A stretch of 64,000 nucleotides of DNA. Source: Sphingomonas yantingensis (GTDB lineage: Bacteria; Pseudomonadota; Alphaproteobacteria; Sphingomonadales; Sphingomonadaceae). Position 1 is the first letter of the stretch, and each line of letters begins with the position of its first letter. Below are positions 17,793 to 25,847 of this stretch, piece by piece. The notes under the pieces are model-generated. The model was not told the DNA's origin. It made no database searches and saw only the letters and a program-made list of their open reading frames with translations. The stretch covers positions 706,156 through 770,155 of the forward strand of contig NZ_JACIJJ010000002.1 of NCBI RefSeq assembly GCF_014199325.1, written 5' to 3'. The position numbers and the translations under genes are program-made.

Positions 17793-17814
17793 GCCCGGCG
17801 CGACGGCGCCGGGC
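17793..17814. terminator. Hairpin between convergent genes
   Basis: GCCCGGCGC-GACG-GCGCCGGGC, a perfect 9-bp stem with a 4-nt loop, fills the 30-bp gap between the fusion enzyme stop and the opposing ligase stop. It is likely bidirectional. Confidence 0.6.
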
Positions 17815-17815
17815 G

Positions 17816-19696
17816 TCAGTCGATCCCGATCGTGCGCGGCGACGGCGGAGAGGCGTAGAGTTCCTCGACCACGTCGGCCCGGCGGGCCAGCACCGCGCGC
17901 GCCGCTGCCGTCGCCTTGTCGGTCAGTTCGCCGTTCGAAAGGCTCGGCAGCTCCGTTTCCAGAACGATCCGGACGATACGCTGCGAACTGCCGCCTGCCG
18001 TCCGGGCGAGGCCGGTCAGGCGTTCGGCGATCCAGTCGCGCAGCGCCGGGGCGGCGACCACCGTTTCGATGTCGGCATCGGCCGGGAGCCCGGCCATGCG
18101 GCGCGCGGCGGCATGATCGGGGAAGCCGATCGCGGTGACGCGGTCACGCTGCGCCCCGGCGATCACCGCATCCTTGAGCACCGGCGCCAGCGCCTCGAGA
18201 AGCTTGGCGCGCAGCGGCGCGACCGTGACCCAGGTGCCGGACGTGAGCTTGAAGTTTTCCGACGTGCGGCCGTGAAACAGGAAGCCCTCTTCGAGCCGGT
18301 CCGGGTCGATCGCCTTGATGAGATCGCCGGTCAGGAAGAAGCCTTCGTCGTCGAACGCCGCCGCGGTCAGGTCCGGCCGCTTCCAATAGCCCGGCGTGAT
18401 GCTGTCGCCGGCGAACCGAAGTTCGAAGGCGTCCTCGAACGGCACCAGTTTGACGGTGACGCCGGGCACCGGCAGGCCGGTTTCGGGTTTGCGATGCTGC
18501 TCCCAACTCGATTGCATCGGCGTGGGGCCGCACTCGGTCGAGCCGAGGCCCGAAACCATCAGGACGCGCTGCCCGGTCTCCGCAACGGCAAGGTCGTCGA
18601 GCGCCGACCACAGATGTGTCGCGAGCGAAGCGGCGCCGTACTGGAGCAACTTCAGATTGGCGAAGAACGCTTGGCGGAGCTCCGCGTCGGTCTGAAGGTG
18701 CGGGATGAGCGCCTCGAACCCGCTCGGCGAGGTGATGTAGATATTGATCGGATAGCGCTTGAGGTTGGCGATCGTCGCGGCGACGCCGCCGGGCGTCGGC
18801 TTCCCCTCGTCGATGTGAAGCGTCCCGCCTGCCCACAGCGCGAAGCCGAAATTGTTGTTGCCGCCGAAGGTATGATGCCAGGGAAGCCAATCGACCAGCA
18901 CCGGTGGCTCATCCTGCAGGAAGGCATAGACGAGCATGTTCTGCGCGCGGTTGTCGGCGAGCATTCGATGCGACAGCATGACCGGCTTGGGCGTGCCGCT
19001 CGATCCCGATGTAAAGAGGATCTTGGCGACTTGATCCATCGCAATCGACGCCTCGCGATCGCGCGACGAAGCGGTTGGTTCGGTCGCCAGAAGACCGGCG
19101 AGCGACAGCGTGTCGCGACCGGGCACGGGCCGCCCGCCCGAAATCACGGGCATGTCGGGCGGGACGGCGGCGGCGATCGCAGCGGCGTATCGCTCGCCAT
19201 CCGCGACATAGATCGCGCCGGCTCCCAACGACGCGATCACCGAAGACAATTTGGCGAAGTCGTTGGCGAGCAGCGCATAGGCGGGTGAAATCGGGGCTGC
19301 CGGAATCCCGGCAAACATCGCCCCGAGGGTGATGCGTGCGCAGTCGATACTGTTCTCGGCGAGGATCGCGAGCGGCCGTTCGTCCGAAAGCGGCAATTCG
19401 GCCAGCGCCGCGGCGACTGCCCGTGCATCGGCCAGTGCCTCGCCGAACGACCAGCGTCGCCGGCCATCCTCGTACGCTTCGGTCAGGAACGTGCGATCGG
19501 GATGCGCCGTGGCCCACATTTCGAGCCGCTGATTCCAGTTCTGCACCACCGGCGCGGGCTCGGCGGCGTGCCGGACGAGCACCGAACCATCGGCCCGCCG
19601 GGTGACGATCGCTGCTTTCGCGCCCATCCGAACGGGTCGCACCGGGTAGGCGCTGCTGTCGATTCCGCGCGAGTCGCGTTCCTGGAGCTGGGTCAT
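17816..19696 (-). CDS. Acyl-CoA synthetase, feruloyl-CoA synthetase-like
   Basis: A 626-residue AMP-forming ligase, a length typical of the FcsA/feruloyl-CoA synthase family rather than FadD. The A3 motif FTSGSSGTPKPVMLSHRML is clear, and the family-typical VDWLPWHHTFGGNNNFG segment follows. The C-terminal region includes LTGDLIKAID and the SNGELTDK lysine loop. The start at 19696 was chosen because the upstream in-frame extension crosses the palindrome and IclR promoter. Relatives act on hydroxycinnamates, but in this non-aromatic context another acid is just as plausible. It is transcribed divergently from IclR. Confidence 0.88.
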   Translation of the reverse strand: MTQLQERDSRGIDSSAYPVRPVRMGAKAAIVTRRADGSVLVRHAAEPAPVVQNWNQRLEMWATAHPDRTFLTEAYEDGRRRWSFGEALADARAVAAALAELPLSDERPLAILAENSIDCARITLGAMFAGIPAAPISPAYALLANDFAKLSSVIASLGAGAIYVADGERYAAAIAAAVPPDMPVISGGRPVPGRDTLSLAGLLATEPTASSRDREASIAMDQVAKILFTSGSSGTPKPVMLSHRMLADNRAQNMLVYAFLQDEPPVLVDWLPWHHTFGGNNNFGFALWAGGTLHIDEGKPTPGGVAATIANLKRYPINIYITSPSGFEALIPHLQTDAELRQAFFANLKLLQYGAASLATHLWSALDDLAVAETGQRVLMVSGLGSTECGPTPMQSSWEQHRKPETGLPVPGVTVKLVPFEDAFELRFAGDSITPGYWKRPDLTAAAFDDEGFFLTGDLIKAIDPDRLEEGFLFHGRTSENFKLTSGTWVTVAPLRAKLLEALAPVLKDAVIAGAQRDRVTAIGFPDHAAARRMAGLPADADIETVVAAPALRDWIAERLTGLARTAGGSSQRIVRIVLETELPSLSNGELTDKATAAARAVLARRADVVEELYASPPSPRTIGID

Positions 19697-19745
19697 GGGG
19701 GTGTTTGAGCCGCCCGGCGCCCGCTTTGCAATTGTCCTGCCGCAG

Positions 19746-19761
19746 CATCGGATAGCCGATG
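19746..19761. promoter_or_regulatory. Cluster palindrome site 6
   Basis: CATCGG-ATAG-CCGATG, a perfect inverted repeat with G/C swapped at the inner pair. It is 49 bp upstream of the ligase start (19696) and 147 bp upstream of IclR (19909). Confidence 0.55.
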
Positions 19762-19821
19762 GGATCACTTGTCGCGGCGCACCTTTTTGTCGCTGAGAAT
19801 GAACCGTCGACCGTACATCTA

Positions 19822-19833
19822 TTGTTATGACAA
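19822..19833. promoter_or_regulatory. Possible second operator, TTGT-TATG-ACAA
   Basis: A short inverted repeat (4-bp arms, 4-nt spacer) lies 75 bp upstream of the IclR start. It could be an autoregulatory site, but the short arms make a chance occurrence quite possible. Confidence 0.25.
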
Positions 19834-19908
19834 CATGCCCACTTGACGCGTACGACATATCAGCAGACGATGCGTGCAGATCGGTACACCGGCGCATGGA
19901 GAGGACGG

Positions 19909-20712
19909 ATGGCAACCCTGGACGTGAAGAAGATCAAGTCGGCCAAGCGCGTGCTGGAGATCTTCGAGTTCTTCAATTCGAAGCGTTCGGAAGCGACGGT
20001 CATGGAGATCGCCCGCGAATACGGTTATCCGCAATCAAGCACGTCGGAACTGCTCGGCTGTCTCGTCGAACTGGGTTTCCTGACCCGTGATCGGTATCGC
20101 CGGACCTATCGGCCGACGGCCAAAGTCGCGATGCTCGGCGCCTGGACGCATCCTCGCCTGTTCCGCCGCGGTCATCTGCTCACGCTGATGGACGATCTGG
20201 CTGCCGAGCTCGAGTGCTCGGTCGTGCTGACCGGCTGCGTCGGTCTGCGCACCGAGCATCTCGAGGTCGTCCACGGCGGCACCGACTTGCCCGGGATCGA
20301 AAATGCCGGGCCGCTCAGCCGTGGTCAGCTGGGCCGGCTGCTGCTGTCGGTTCACGACCGGATCGCGATCCGCAAGCTGGTGCATCGCATGAACAGCGAA
20401 GCCGCAGAGGATCAGCGCGTGCGTTGCGAGGACTTCCTTGTGGAGATCGACGATATCCGGACACAGGGTTTCGCGGTCAGCGCCGGGCTGTCGGAGGGCG
20501 CTGGCGGGATCGTTGCCGTGCGCCTGCCGCAGAGCGCGACCAACGAGAATCTCGCGCTCTCCGTGGTGGTCGGCGAGGGGGATCTGCGCGGCTGCGGCTT
20601 TTTCCTTCGGGCGTTGCGCGAAACCGTCGCGACGCTGGCAACGCCGGCACCTCTGACAGTGCGACACGGCGCATTGCAGGGTCAGACGCCGCTCTACGCC
20701 CGCGTCGGCTGA
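19909..20712 (+). CDS. IclR-family transcriptional regulator
   Basis: A 267-residue regulator with an N-terminal winged helix (residues about 8-70: SAKRVLEIFEFF, MEIAREYGYPQSSTSELLGCL, GFLTRD). A C-terminal effector domain follows, containing LSRGQLGRLLLS and SAGLSEGAGGIVAVRLP. The ATG at 19909 is preceded by GGAGAGGA; an earlier ATG at 19843 lacks a site. IclR proteins often regulate aromatic, terpenoid or steroid catabolism, acting as activators or repressors with a small-molecule ligand. It is divergent from the feruloyl-CoA-synthetase-like gene and upstream of a crotonase/dehydrogenase-pair operon on the same strand. Confidence 0.9.
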   Translation: MATLDVKKIKSAKRVLEIFEFFNSKRSEATVMEIAREYGYPQSSTSELLGCLVELGFLTRDRYRRTYRPTAKVAMLGAWTHPRLFRRGHLLTLMDDLAAELECSVVLTGCVGLRTEHLEVVHGGTDLPGIENAGPLSRGQLGRLLLSVHDRIAIRKLVHRMNSEAAEDQRVRCEDFLVEIDDIRTQGFAVSAGLSEGAGGIVAVRLPQSATNENLALSVVVGEGDLRGCGFFLRALRETVATLATPAPLTVRHGALQGQTPLYARVG

Positions 20713-20738
20713 ACGCCCGAAGCGACGTAAGCTTTCGC

Positions 20739-20767
20739 AAGGTGGTGCCGCCTCGCGGCGCCACCTT
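20739..20767 (+). other. Stable hairpin in the IclR-crotonase gap
   Basis: Arms 20739-20751 (AAGGTGGTGCCGC) and 20755-20767 pair over 13 bp with one G-T wobble around a CTC loop. It stands 20 bp upstream of the GTG at 20788 and has no T-tract after it. It may be an attenuator, an mRNA-stabilising stem, or a weak terminator of the IclR transcript. Confidence 0.5.
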
Positions 20768-20787
20768 CGCATCATTGGGGGAATTTC

Positions 20788-21573
20788 GTGACCGACCAGA
20801 TCCTGACGCGCAAGGACGGCGCGATCGGCCGTATCATCTTCAACAATCCCGGCAAGATGAACGCCATGTCGCTGGCGATGTGGGAAGGCATGGGCCAGGC
20901 GATGAAGGCGTTCGAGGCGGACGACGAAGTCCGCGTGGTCGTCTTCTCCGGTGAAGGGGGCAAGGCCTTCGTCGCCGGGGCCGACGTCTCCAAATATGCC
21001 GAGGAGCGCGGTGCCGCCGATGCGCAGGAGCATTACGCCAGGACCGGCGAGGATGCCCTGCAGGCGATCTACCGATCGAAGAAGGTGACGGTCGCGGCGA
21101 TCGACGGCTATTGCATCGGCGGCGGCGTATCGGTCGCGCTGGTCTGTGACCTTCGCTATTGTTCGGCCAAATCGTCGTTCGGTCAGCCGGCGATGAATAT
21201 CGGTATCGGTTACCGCTATTCATCGCTGCGGCGTATGGTCGACATCGTCGGCTATGGTGCGGCCAAGGATATGCTGCTCGGCGGCCTGCGCTTCGATGCG
21301 CAGGAGGCATATGCGAAGGGACTGGTCGGCCGGGTCGTGCCTGACAAGGAGTTCGATGGCTGGATCGAGAAGATCGTCGGCAACATCGCGATTGGCGCCC
21401 CCCTGACCGCCGAAGACATCAAATACACGCTCTGGACTTACGCGCAGGACGAATCGAAGCGCGACCTCGCCCGCTGCGAGGAGCTGTTCCAGATCTGCTA
21501 CGCCTCGGAGGATTACAAGGAAGGTATTTCGGCCTTCGCCGAGAAGCGCAAGCCGGTCTTCACTGGCCGCTGA
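20788..21573 (+). CDS. Enoyl-CoA hydratase/isomerase (crotonase) family protein
   Basis: A 261-residue crotonase starting at GTG behind a GGGGGA site. It has RIIFNNPGKMNAM, GGKAFVAGADVSKY and GGGVSVALVCD. Ser and Ala stand where hydratases have Glu (GGVSVA; QPAMNIGIGY), so neither classical acid is conserved. The QPAMNIGIGYRYSSLRRMVDIVG segment is a recognisable variant found in degradative clusters. It heads a three-gene unit with two dehydrogenase subunits (gaps of 3 bp each), so it probably acts on their enoyl-CoA product. Confidence 0.87.
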   Translation: MTDQILTRKDGAIGRIIFNNPGKMNAMSLAMWEGMGQAMKAFEADDEVRVVVFSGEGGKAFVAGADVSKYAEERGAADAQEHYARTGEDALQAIYRSKKVTVAAIDGYCIGGGVSVALVCDLRYCSAKSSFGQPAMNIGIGYRYSSLRRMVDIVGYGAAKDMLLGGLRFDAQEAYAKGLVGRVVPDKEFDGWIEKIVGNIAIGAPLTAEDIKYTLWTYAQDESKRDLARCEELFQICYASEDYKEGISAFAEKRKPVFTGR

Positions 21574-21576
21574 TCG

Positions 21577-22725
21577 ATGGACCTTCGCCCGACGCCCGAG
21601 GAAGCCGCGTTCCGCCGCGAGGTACGCGACTTCATCCGCGCGGAACTCGATCCCGCGACGCATCGCAAGATGCTCGATGGGCGATTGCCGAACCGGGACG
21701 AGGTGGTTGCCTGGCAGCGCGCGCTCAATGCGCGTGGCTGGGCGACGCCCGCCTGGCCGCGCGAGCATGGCGGACCGGGTTGGGGGCCGGTCGAGCGCGC
21801 AATCTTCCTCGACGAGCTGCATCAGGCGCCGGCGCCCGAGCCGGTGTCGTTCAACGTCGCGATGCTGGGGCCGGTGCTGATCCGCTACGGCACCGAAGCG
21901 CAGAAGAATCGGTTCCTCGGCCCGACCGCCAATCTCGACATCTGGTGGTGTCAGGGGTTTTCGGAGCCGGGCGCCGGGTCGGATCTGGCGGCGGTGCGCA
22001 CGCGCGCGGTGCGTGACGGCGACGACTATGTCGTGACAGGCCACAAGATTTGGCAGGGTATGGCCCACCATGCCGATTGGATGTTCACGCTGGTCCGCAC
22101 CGATCCAACCGCGGCGAAGCGGCAGGCGGGTCTGTCGTTCCTGCTGATCGACCTGCGCCTGCCCGGCGTGACGATCCGGCCGATCATCACGATCGATGGC
22201 CGGCACGAGGTGAACGAGGTCTTCCTCGATGAGGTGCGCGTTCCCGCCGACTGCCTGGTCGGCGCGGAAAACGATGGCTGGACCGTGACCAAGGCGCTCT
22301 TGTCAAGCGAGCGGACCAACATCGCCCGGATCGGCATGACCAAGCATATCCTGCGCCGGATCAAGACGCAGGCGGCGGGGGATGCCGGGCTGTTGGCCAA
22401 GGCGGCGGCGATCGAGGCCGAATTGCGCATGCTGGAGGTGACGCAGCTTCGTATCCTCGATGCCCAGCGTCGGTCCGACGGTGCCGATCCGCGATCGTCG
22501 GTGCTGAAGCTGAAGGGCGTCGAACTGAGACAAGCGGCGTCGGAGCTGCTGGTGCAGGCGATCGGCCCGGCGGCGCTCCGTGCCGATCCCGAAGGGCCCG
22601 AGGCGATCGAGGATGCGCAGGGCACCGCGCTTCCGAACTATGCGGTCCTGCGCGCGGCATCGATCTATGGCGGCGCGAGCGAGGTGCAGAAGACCATCCT
22701 TGCCAAGAACGTGCTGGGGCTCTGA
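21577..22725 (+). CDS. Acyl-CoA dehydrogenase, large-type subunit of a pair
   Basis: A 382-residue FAD enzyme starting 3 bp after the crotonase stop. It shows WWCQGFSEPGAGSDLAAVRT, KIWQGMAHHADW and VGAENDGWTVTK. The C-terminal SIYGGASEVQK places Gly365 at the usual catalytic Glu position. It is followed after 3 bp by a small-type partner, so an alpha2beta2 enzyme is likely. Such enzymes in steroid degraders oxidise shortened side chains or ring propionates; whether that holds here is inference. Confidence 0.9.
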   Translation: MDLRPTPEEAAFRREVRDFIRAELDPATHRKMLDGRLPNRDEVVAWQRALNARGWATPAWPREHGGPGWGPVERAIFLDELHQAPAPEPVSFNVAMLGPVLIRYGTEAQKNRFLGPTANLDIWWCQGFSEPGAGSDLAAVRTRAVRDGDDYVVTGHKIWQGMAHHADWMFTLVRTDPTAAKRQAGLSFLLIDLRLPGVTIRPIITIDGRHEVNEVFLDEVRVPADCLVGAENDGWTVTKALLSSERTNIARIGMTKHILRRIKTQAAGDAGLLAKAAAIEAELRMLEVTQLRILDAQRRSDGADPRSSVLKLKGVELRQAASELLVQAIGPAALRADPEGPEAIEDAQGTALPNYAVLRAASIYGGASEVQKTILAKNVLGL

Positions 22726-22728
22726 GCG

Positions 22729-23811
22729 ATGAATCTCGAACTGGATGACGACCAGCGCCTATTGAAGGAGATGGTCGACCGCTTCGCCGAAGACACCGGC
22801 GGCCTCGACTCGCATCGTGCTGCGGCCCGCACCGCCGCCGGCTGGAGCGAGAATGCCTGGCAGGGGATGGCGGATCTGGGCCTCACAGCGGTCATGGTAT
22901 CGGAGCCCGCGGGTGGGCTGGGCGGCGGCGGGGCCGAGTTGATGATTCTTGGCGAAGCGATCGGACGCCATCTGCTTGCGGTGCCCTATCTCGACACCGC
23001 GATCCTGTGCGGCACAGCCCTGTCCGCCGCGCCGGCACCGCTTCGCGAGCGCGCCCTGGGGGAATTGCTAGACGGCAGTCGGCGCTATGCGCTGGTCACG
23101 GGCGCGATATCGGACGACGAGGGCACCTTAACGGGAAAGGCGCACGGCTTTTTCGGATGCGGGACGGCGGAGGCGTTCATCGTCGATACCGGCCACGCTT
23201 TCTATCTGGTTGATGCTGGCGCCCCCGGCCTGTCCCGGGCGGCCCGACCGCTGCACGGCGGCGGTACGGCCGCAGATGTGCGGCTGGACGGCGTCCGGGG
23301 CGAGCAGATTGCGGCTGGAGACGAGGCGGCTCGCCTGCGCCTTGAGTTGCGAGATCGGCGCGTCGCCTTTCTGGCGGCCGAGGCGCTTGGCGCCGCCGAA
23401 GGCGCGTTCGAGGCGACGTCGGACTATCTCAAGACGCGGGTCCAGTTCGGCAAGCCGCTCGCCAGCAACCAGGCGCTCCAGCATCGTGCGGCCGAGATGC
23501 TGGTCGAGATCGAGCAGTTGCGATCCGCGGCGATCCTTGCAGCCTGCTCGCTGGAAGAGCCCGTTGCTGACGAACGCGAGCGGATCATGGCGGCCGTCTC
23601 GATCGTCGCGGTCAAGACGGGTCGCTTCGTCGCGCAGCAGGCGGTGCAGTTGCACGGCGGCATCGGCGTGACCGAGGAGCATGCCGTCGGCCACTGGTTC
23701 CTGCGGCTGACCGCGATCGGCCTGCTGCTCGACGGGGTGTCGGCCACGCGCACGCTGGCGGGGCTTGGCGGGTTCGTTGCGGCGGCACCCTATTGGGAAG
23801 CCGCCGCGTGA
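22729..23811 (+). CDS. Acyl-CoA dehydrogenase, small-type subunit of a pair
   Basis: The 360-residue partner of the preceding gene. Its C-terminal half has TSDYLKTRVQFGKPLASNQALQHR and AVQLHGGIGVTEEHAVGHWFLR. The middle domain is divergent and lacks the flavin-loop SEPGAGSD. Length and layout match the small subunit at 13947 and 58056. It ends 6 bp before the stop of the convergent SDR, so the two transcripts abut without an obvious terminator. Confidence 0.88.
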   Translation: MNLELDDDQRLLKEMVDRFAEDTGGLDSHRAAARTAAGWSENAWQGMADLGLTAVMVSEPAGGLGGGGAELMILGEAIGRHLLAVPYLDTAILCGTALSAAPAPLRERALGELLDGSRRYALVTGAISDDEGTLTGKAHGFFGCGTAEAFIVDTGHAFYLVDAGAPGLSRAARPLHGGGTAADVRLDGVRGEQIAAGDEAARLRLELRDRRVAFLAAEALGAAEGAFEATSDYLKTRVQFGKPLASNQALQHRAAEMLVEIEQLRSAAILAACSLEEPVADERERIMAAVSIVAVKTGRFVAQQAVQLHGGIGVTEEHAVGHWFLRLTAIGLLLDGVSATRTLAGLGGFVAAAPYWEAAA

Positions 23812-23817
23812 ATTCGC

Positions 23818-24600
23818 CTAGAGCGACTGGCCGTCGTCGAGCTCGAACCCACCGCCGGTGATCGCGCGCGAGGCGTCGGACAACAGGTAAAGCGTGATCC
23901 CGTCGAGGTCGGCGGGGACCATCACCCGGCGGCGCGGGAAGCTGCCGATCAGCTTCTCCCCGCTGGCGCTTTCGAGCCATTCGGTGTTGAGCTCGGTCTT
24001 GATCCAGCCGGGCAAGATCGTGTTGACGTTGATCCCGCGCGTCGCCCATTCGCGCGCTAAGCTCTTGCCCATCATCAACACGCCCGCCTTCGACGTCGAA
24101 TAGGCGGTGAGGCCGGGCAGTACGCGATGCGATCCGACCGACCCGACCAGCACGATGCGTCCGTTGCCCTTTTCCTTCGATCCGCTGGCGATCATCCGCC
24201 GCGCACCCTCTCGCGCCGTCAGGAAAACCCCGCGCAGGTTGACCGACATGATCTGATCGAAATCGGCGGCAGTCAGGTCGATGGCGCTGCCGGGCACGTT
24301 GAGGCCGGCATTTGCGAGGACCGAATCGACAGGCCCCAGCGCCGCTTCAGCCGCGTCATAACCCGCGGCGACCGACGCCTCGTCGGCGACGTCCATCGTG
24401 ATCGCTGCGGCGCGGCCGCCATCGCGGGTCAGGTCGGCAACCAGGTCGGCCAGGCGATCGGCACGTCGCGCCGCGAGCGCCACGGCGGCGCCGGCCGCGA
24501 CGGCGGCGCGGGCGAAGTGGGCACCGAGGCCCGAAGAGGCGCCGGTGATGAGGAGGGTGCGACCGCGAAGGTCGGCGAGCGGACGTGTCGTGTCGGTCAT
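23818..24600 (-). CDS. Short-chain dehydrogenase/reductase (SDR)
   Basis: A 260-residue classical SDR starting at 24600. Motifs are TGASSGLG, NAG at LANAGLNV, a Ser in VGSVGSH, and the catalytic YSTSK. The C-terminus ITGGGFELDDGQSL matches the family. A longer open frame upstream crosses the divergent promoter and is not used. It is monocistronic and faces the epoxide hydrolase gene across palindrome site 7. A role in oxidising a ring or side-chain alcohol, perhaps a diol from the hydrolase, is a guess from context. Confidence 0.87.
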   Translation of the reverse strand: MTDTTRPLADLRGRTLLITGASSGLGAHFARAAVAAGAAVALAARRADRLADLVADLTRDGGRAAAITMDVADEASVAAGYDAAEAALGPVDSVLANAGLNVPGSAIDLTAADFDQIMSVNLRGVFLTAREGARRMIASGSKEKGNGRIVLVGSVGSHRVLPGLTAYSTSKAGVLMMGKSLAREWATRGINVNTILPGWIKTELNTEWLESASGEKLIGSFPRRRVMVPADLDGITLYLLSDASRAITGGGFELDDGQSL

Positions 24601-24636
24601 GCGGCGATATCTATCGAACGGGCCGGCATGCGCGAG

Positions 24637-24652
24637 TATCCGCCCTGCGATA
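24637..24652. promoter_or_regulatory. Cluster palindrome site 7
   Basis: TATCCG-CCCT-GCGATA, one mismatch in the arms. It is 36 bp from the SDR start (24600) and 64 bp from the epoxide hydrolase start (24717). Confidence 0.5.
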
Positions 24653-24716
24653 TCGCGTGGACGCTGCTTGTCGCCCCGCCGCCGCCTGCCATGGTGCGTG
24701 CAGAGGAGAGCCCGCG

Positions 24717-25847
24717 ATGACCGTTCGTCCGTTCGAGATCGCCGTGCCCGATGCCGTTCTCGATCGCATCTCGCGACAGGTCGGCGACGCGCGGATCGGC
24801 TACGCGCCCGCGGACGACCACGGCAGTTGGTCCTACGGCACCGATGCGGCGTATCTTGCGGAGCTGGTCGCCTATTGGCGCGAGCATTATGACTGGCGTG
24901 CACACGAACGCGCGCTCAACCGCTGGCCGCATTTCAAGGCCGAGATCGACGGCATCGACATCCATTTCCAGCACATACGCGGTTCGGGCGGTGGACGTCC
25001 GCTGATGCTGACCCACGGCTGGCCCGGCTCGATCGTCGAGTTCCAGGGGGTGATCGAGCGACTTGCCTTTCCCGAACGCTTCGGCGGCAGGGCGGAGGAC
25101 GGGTTCGATCTCGTCATCCCGTCCTTGCCCGGTTTCGGTTGGTCCGGGCGTCCGCCAAAGCCGATAGGGCCAAAGGGCGTCGCCACGCTGTGGCGCCGGT
25201 TGATGACCGAGGAGCTGGGCTATCCGCGCTTTGCCGCCCAGGGCGGCGATTGGGGATCGGTGGTGACGGCCCGGCTCGGCGGCGAGCACAGCGACGTTGT
25301 CGCCGCGATCCACCTCAATTTTCTCGTCGGACCGCGAACGGATCCGGCGGACGCGGACGCGAACCAGGCATATTGGGCCGCGTACCAGCGCGTGCAGGCG
25401 ACCGAAGGCGCGTATATGAGCGAGCAGGCAACGAAGCCGCAGACGATCGGCCTCGCGCTGTTCGACAACCCTGTCGGGACCGCCGCCTGGGTCATCGAGA
25501 AGTTCCACGGCTGGGGCGACACGGGCGGGGATATCGAGAGCCGCTTCAGCAAGGACGTGCTGCTGACGAACGTGATGAGCTACCTCGTCAACGACGCCAT
25601 GCTGTCGTCATTCTGGGCCTATCGCTCGATCATGCGGGAGCGGCCGTTCGAAGGGCGTATCGCGGTACCAACAGGGGCCGCCCTGTTCCCCGGCGAATTC
25701 TATCCGATGCCCACCCGTGCCAATGCCGAGTGTGTCTACGACATCCGGTCTTGGACCGAGATGCCGAGCGGCGGGCATTTTGCCGCACTGGAGGAGCCCG
25801 CCCTGTTCAGCGAGGATGTTCGCACGTTCCTGCGCGACTTTATCTAG
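24717..25847 (+). CDS. Epoxide hydrolase, alpha/beta fold with N-terminal EHN domain
   Basis: A 376-residue enzyme of the microsomal/juvenile-hormone epoxide hydrolase type. An N-terminal EHN segment (about 1-100: FEIAVPDAVLDRISRQ, YWREHYDWRAHERALNRWPHF) precedes the hydrolase fold. Key residues are the oxyanion HGWPGS (100-105), nucleophile Asp178 in GGDWGS, and the catalytic His354 in SGGHFAALEEP. It would open an epoxide, perhaps one made by a P450, to a diol. The ATG at 24717 follows AGAGGAG. Its stop codon overlaps tail-to-tail with the P450 stop through a shared CTAG. Confidence 0.92.
   Translation: MTVRPFEIAVPDAVLDRISRQVGDARIGYAPADDHGSWSYGTDAAYLAELVAYWREHYDWRAHERALNRWPHFKAEIDGIDIHFQHIRGSGGGRPLMLTHGWPGSIVEFQGVIERLAFPERFGGRAEDGFDLVIPSLPGFGWSGRPPKPIGPKGVATLWRRLMTEELGYPRFAAQGGDWGSVVTARLGGEHSDVVAAIHLNFLVGPRTDPADADANQAYWAAYQRVQATEGAYMSEQATKPQTIGLALFDNPVGTAAWVIEKFHGWGDTGGDIESRFSKDVLLTNVMSYLVNDAMLSSFWAYRSIMRERPFEGRIAVPTGAALFPGEFYPMPTRANAECVYDIRSWTEMPSGGHFAALEEPALFSEDVRTFLRDFI

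Noticed and set aside
17816..19696. A definite feruloyl-CoA synthetase (ferulate pathway)
   Set aside because: No feruloyl-CoA hydratase/lyase or vanillin dehydrogenase neighbours were recognised, so only family-level naming is justified.
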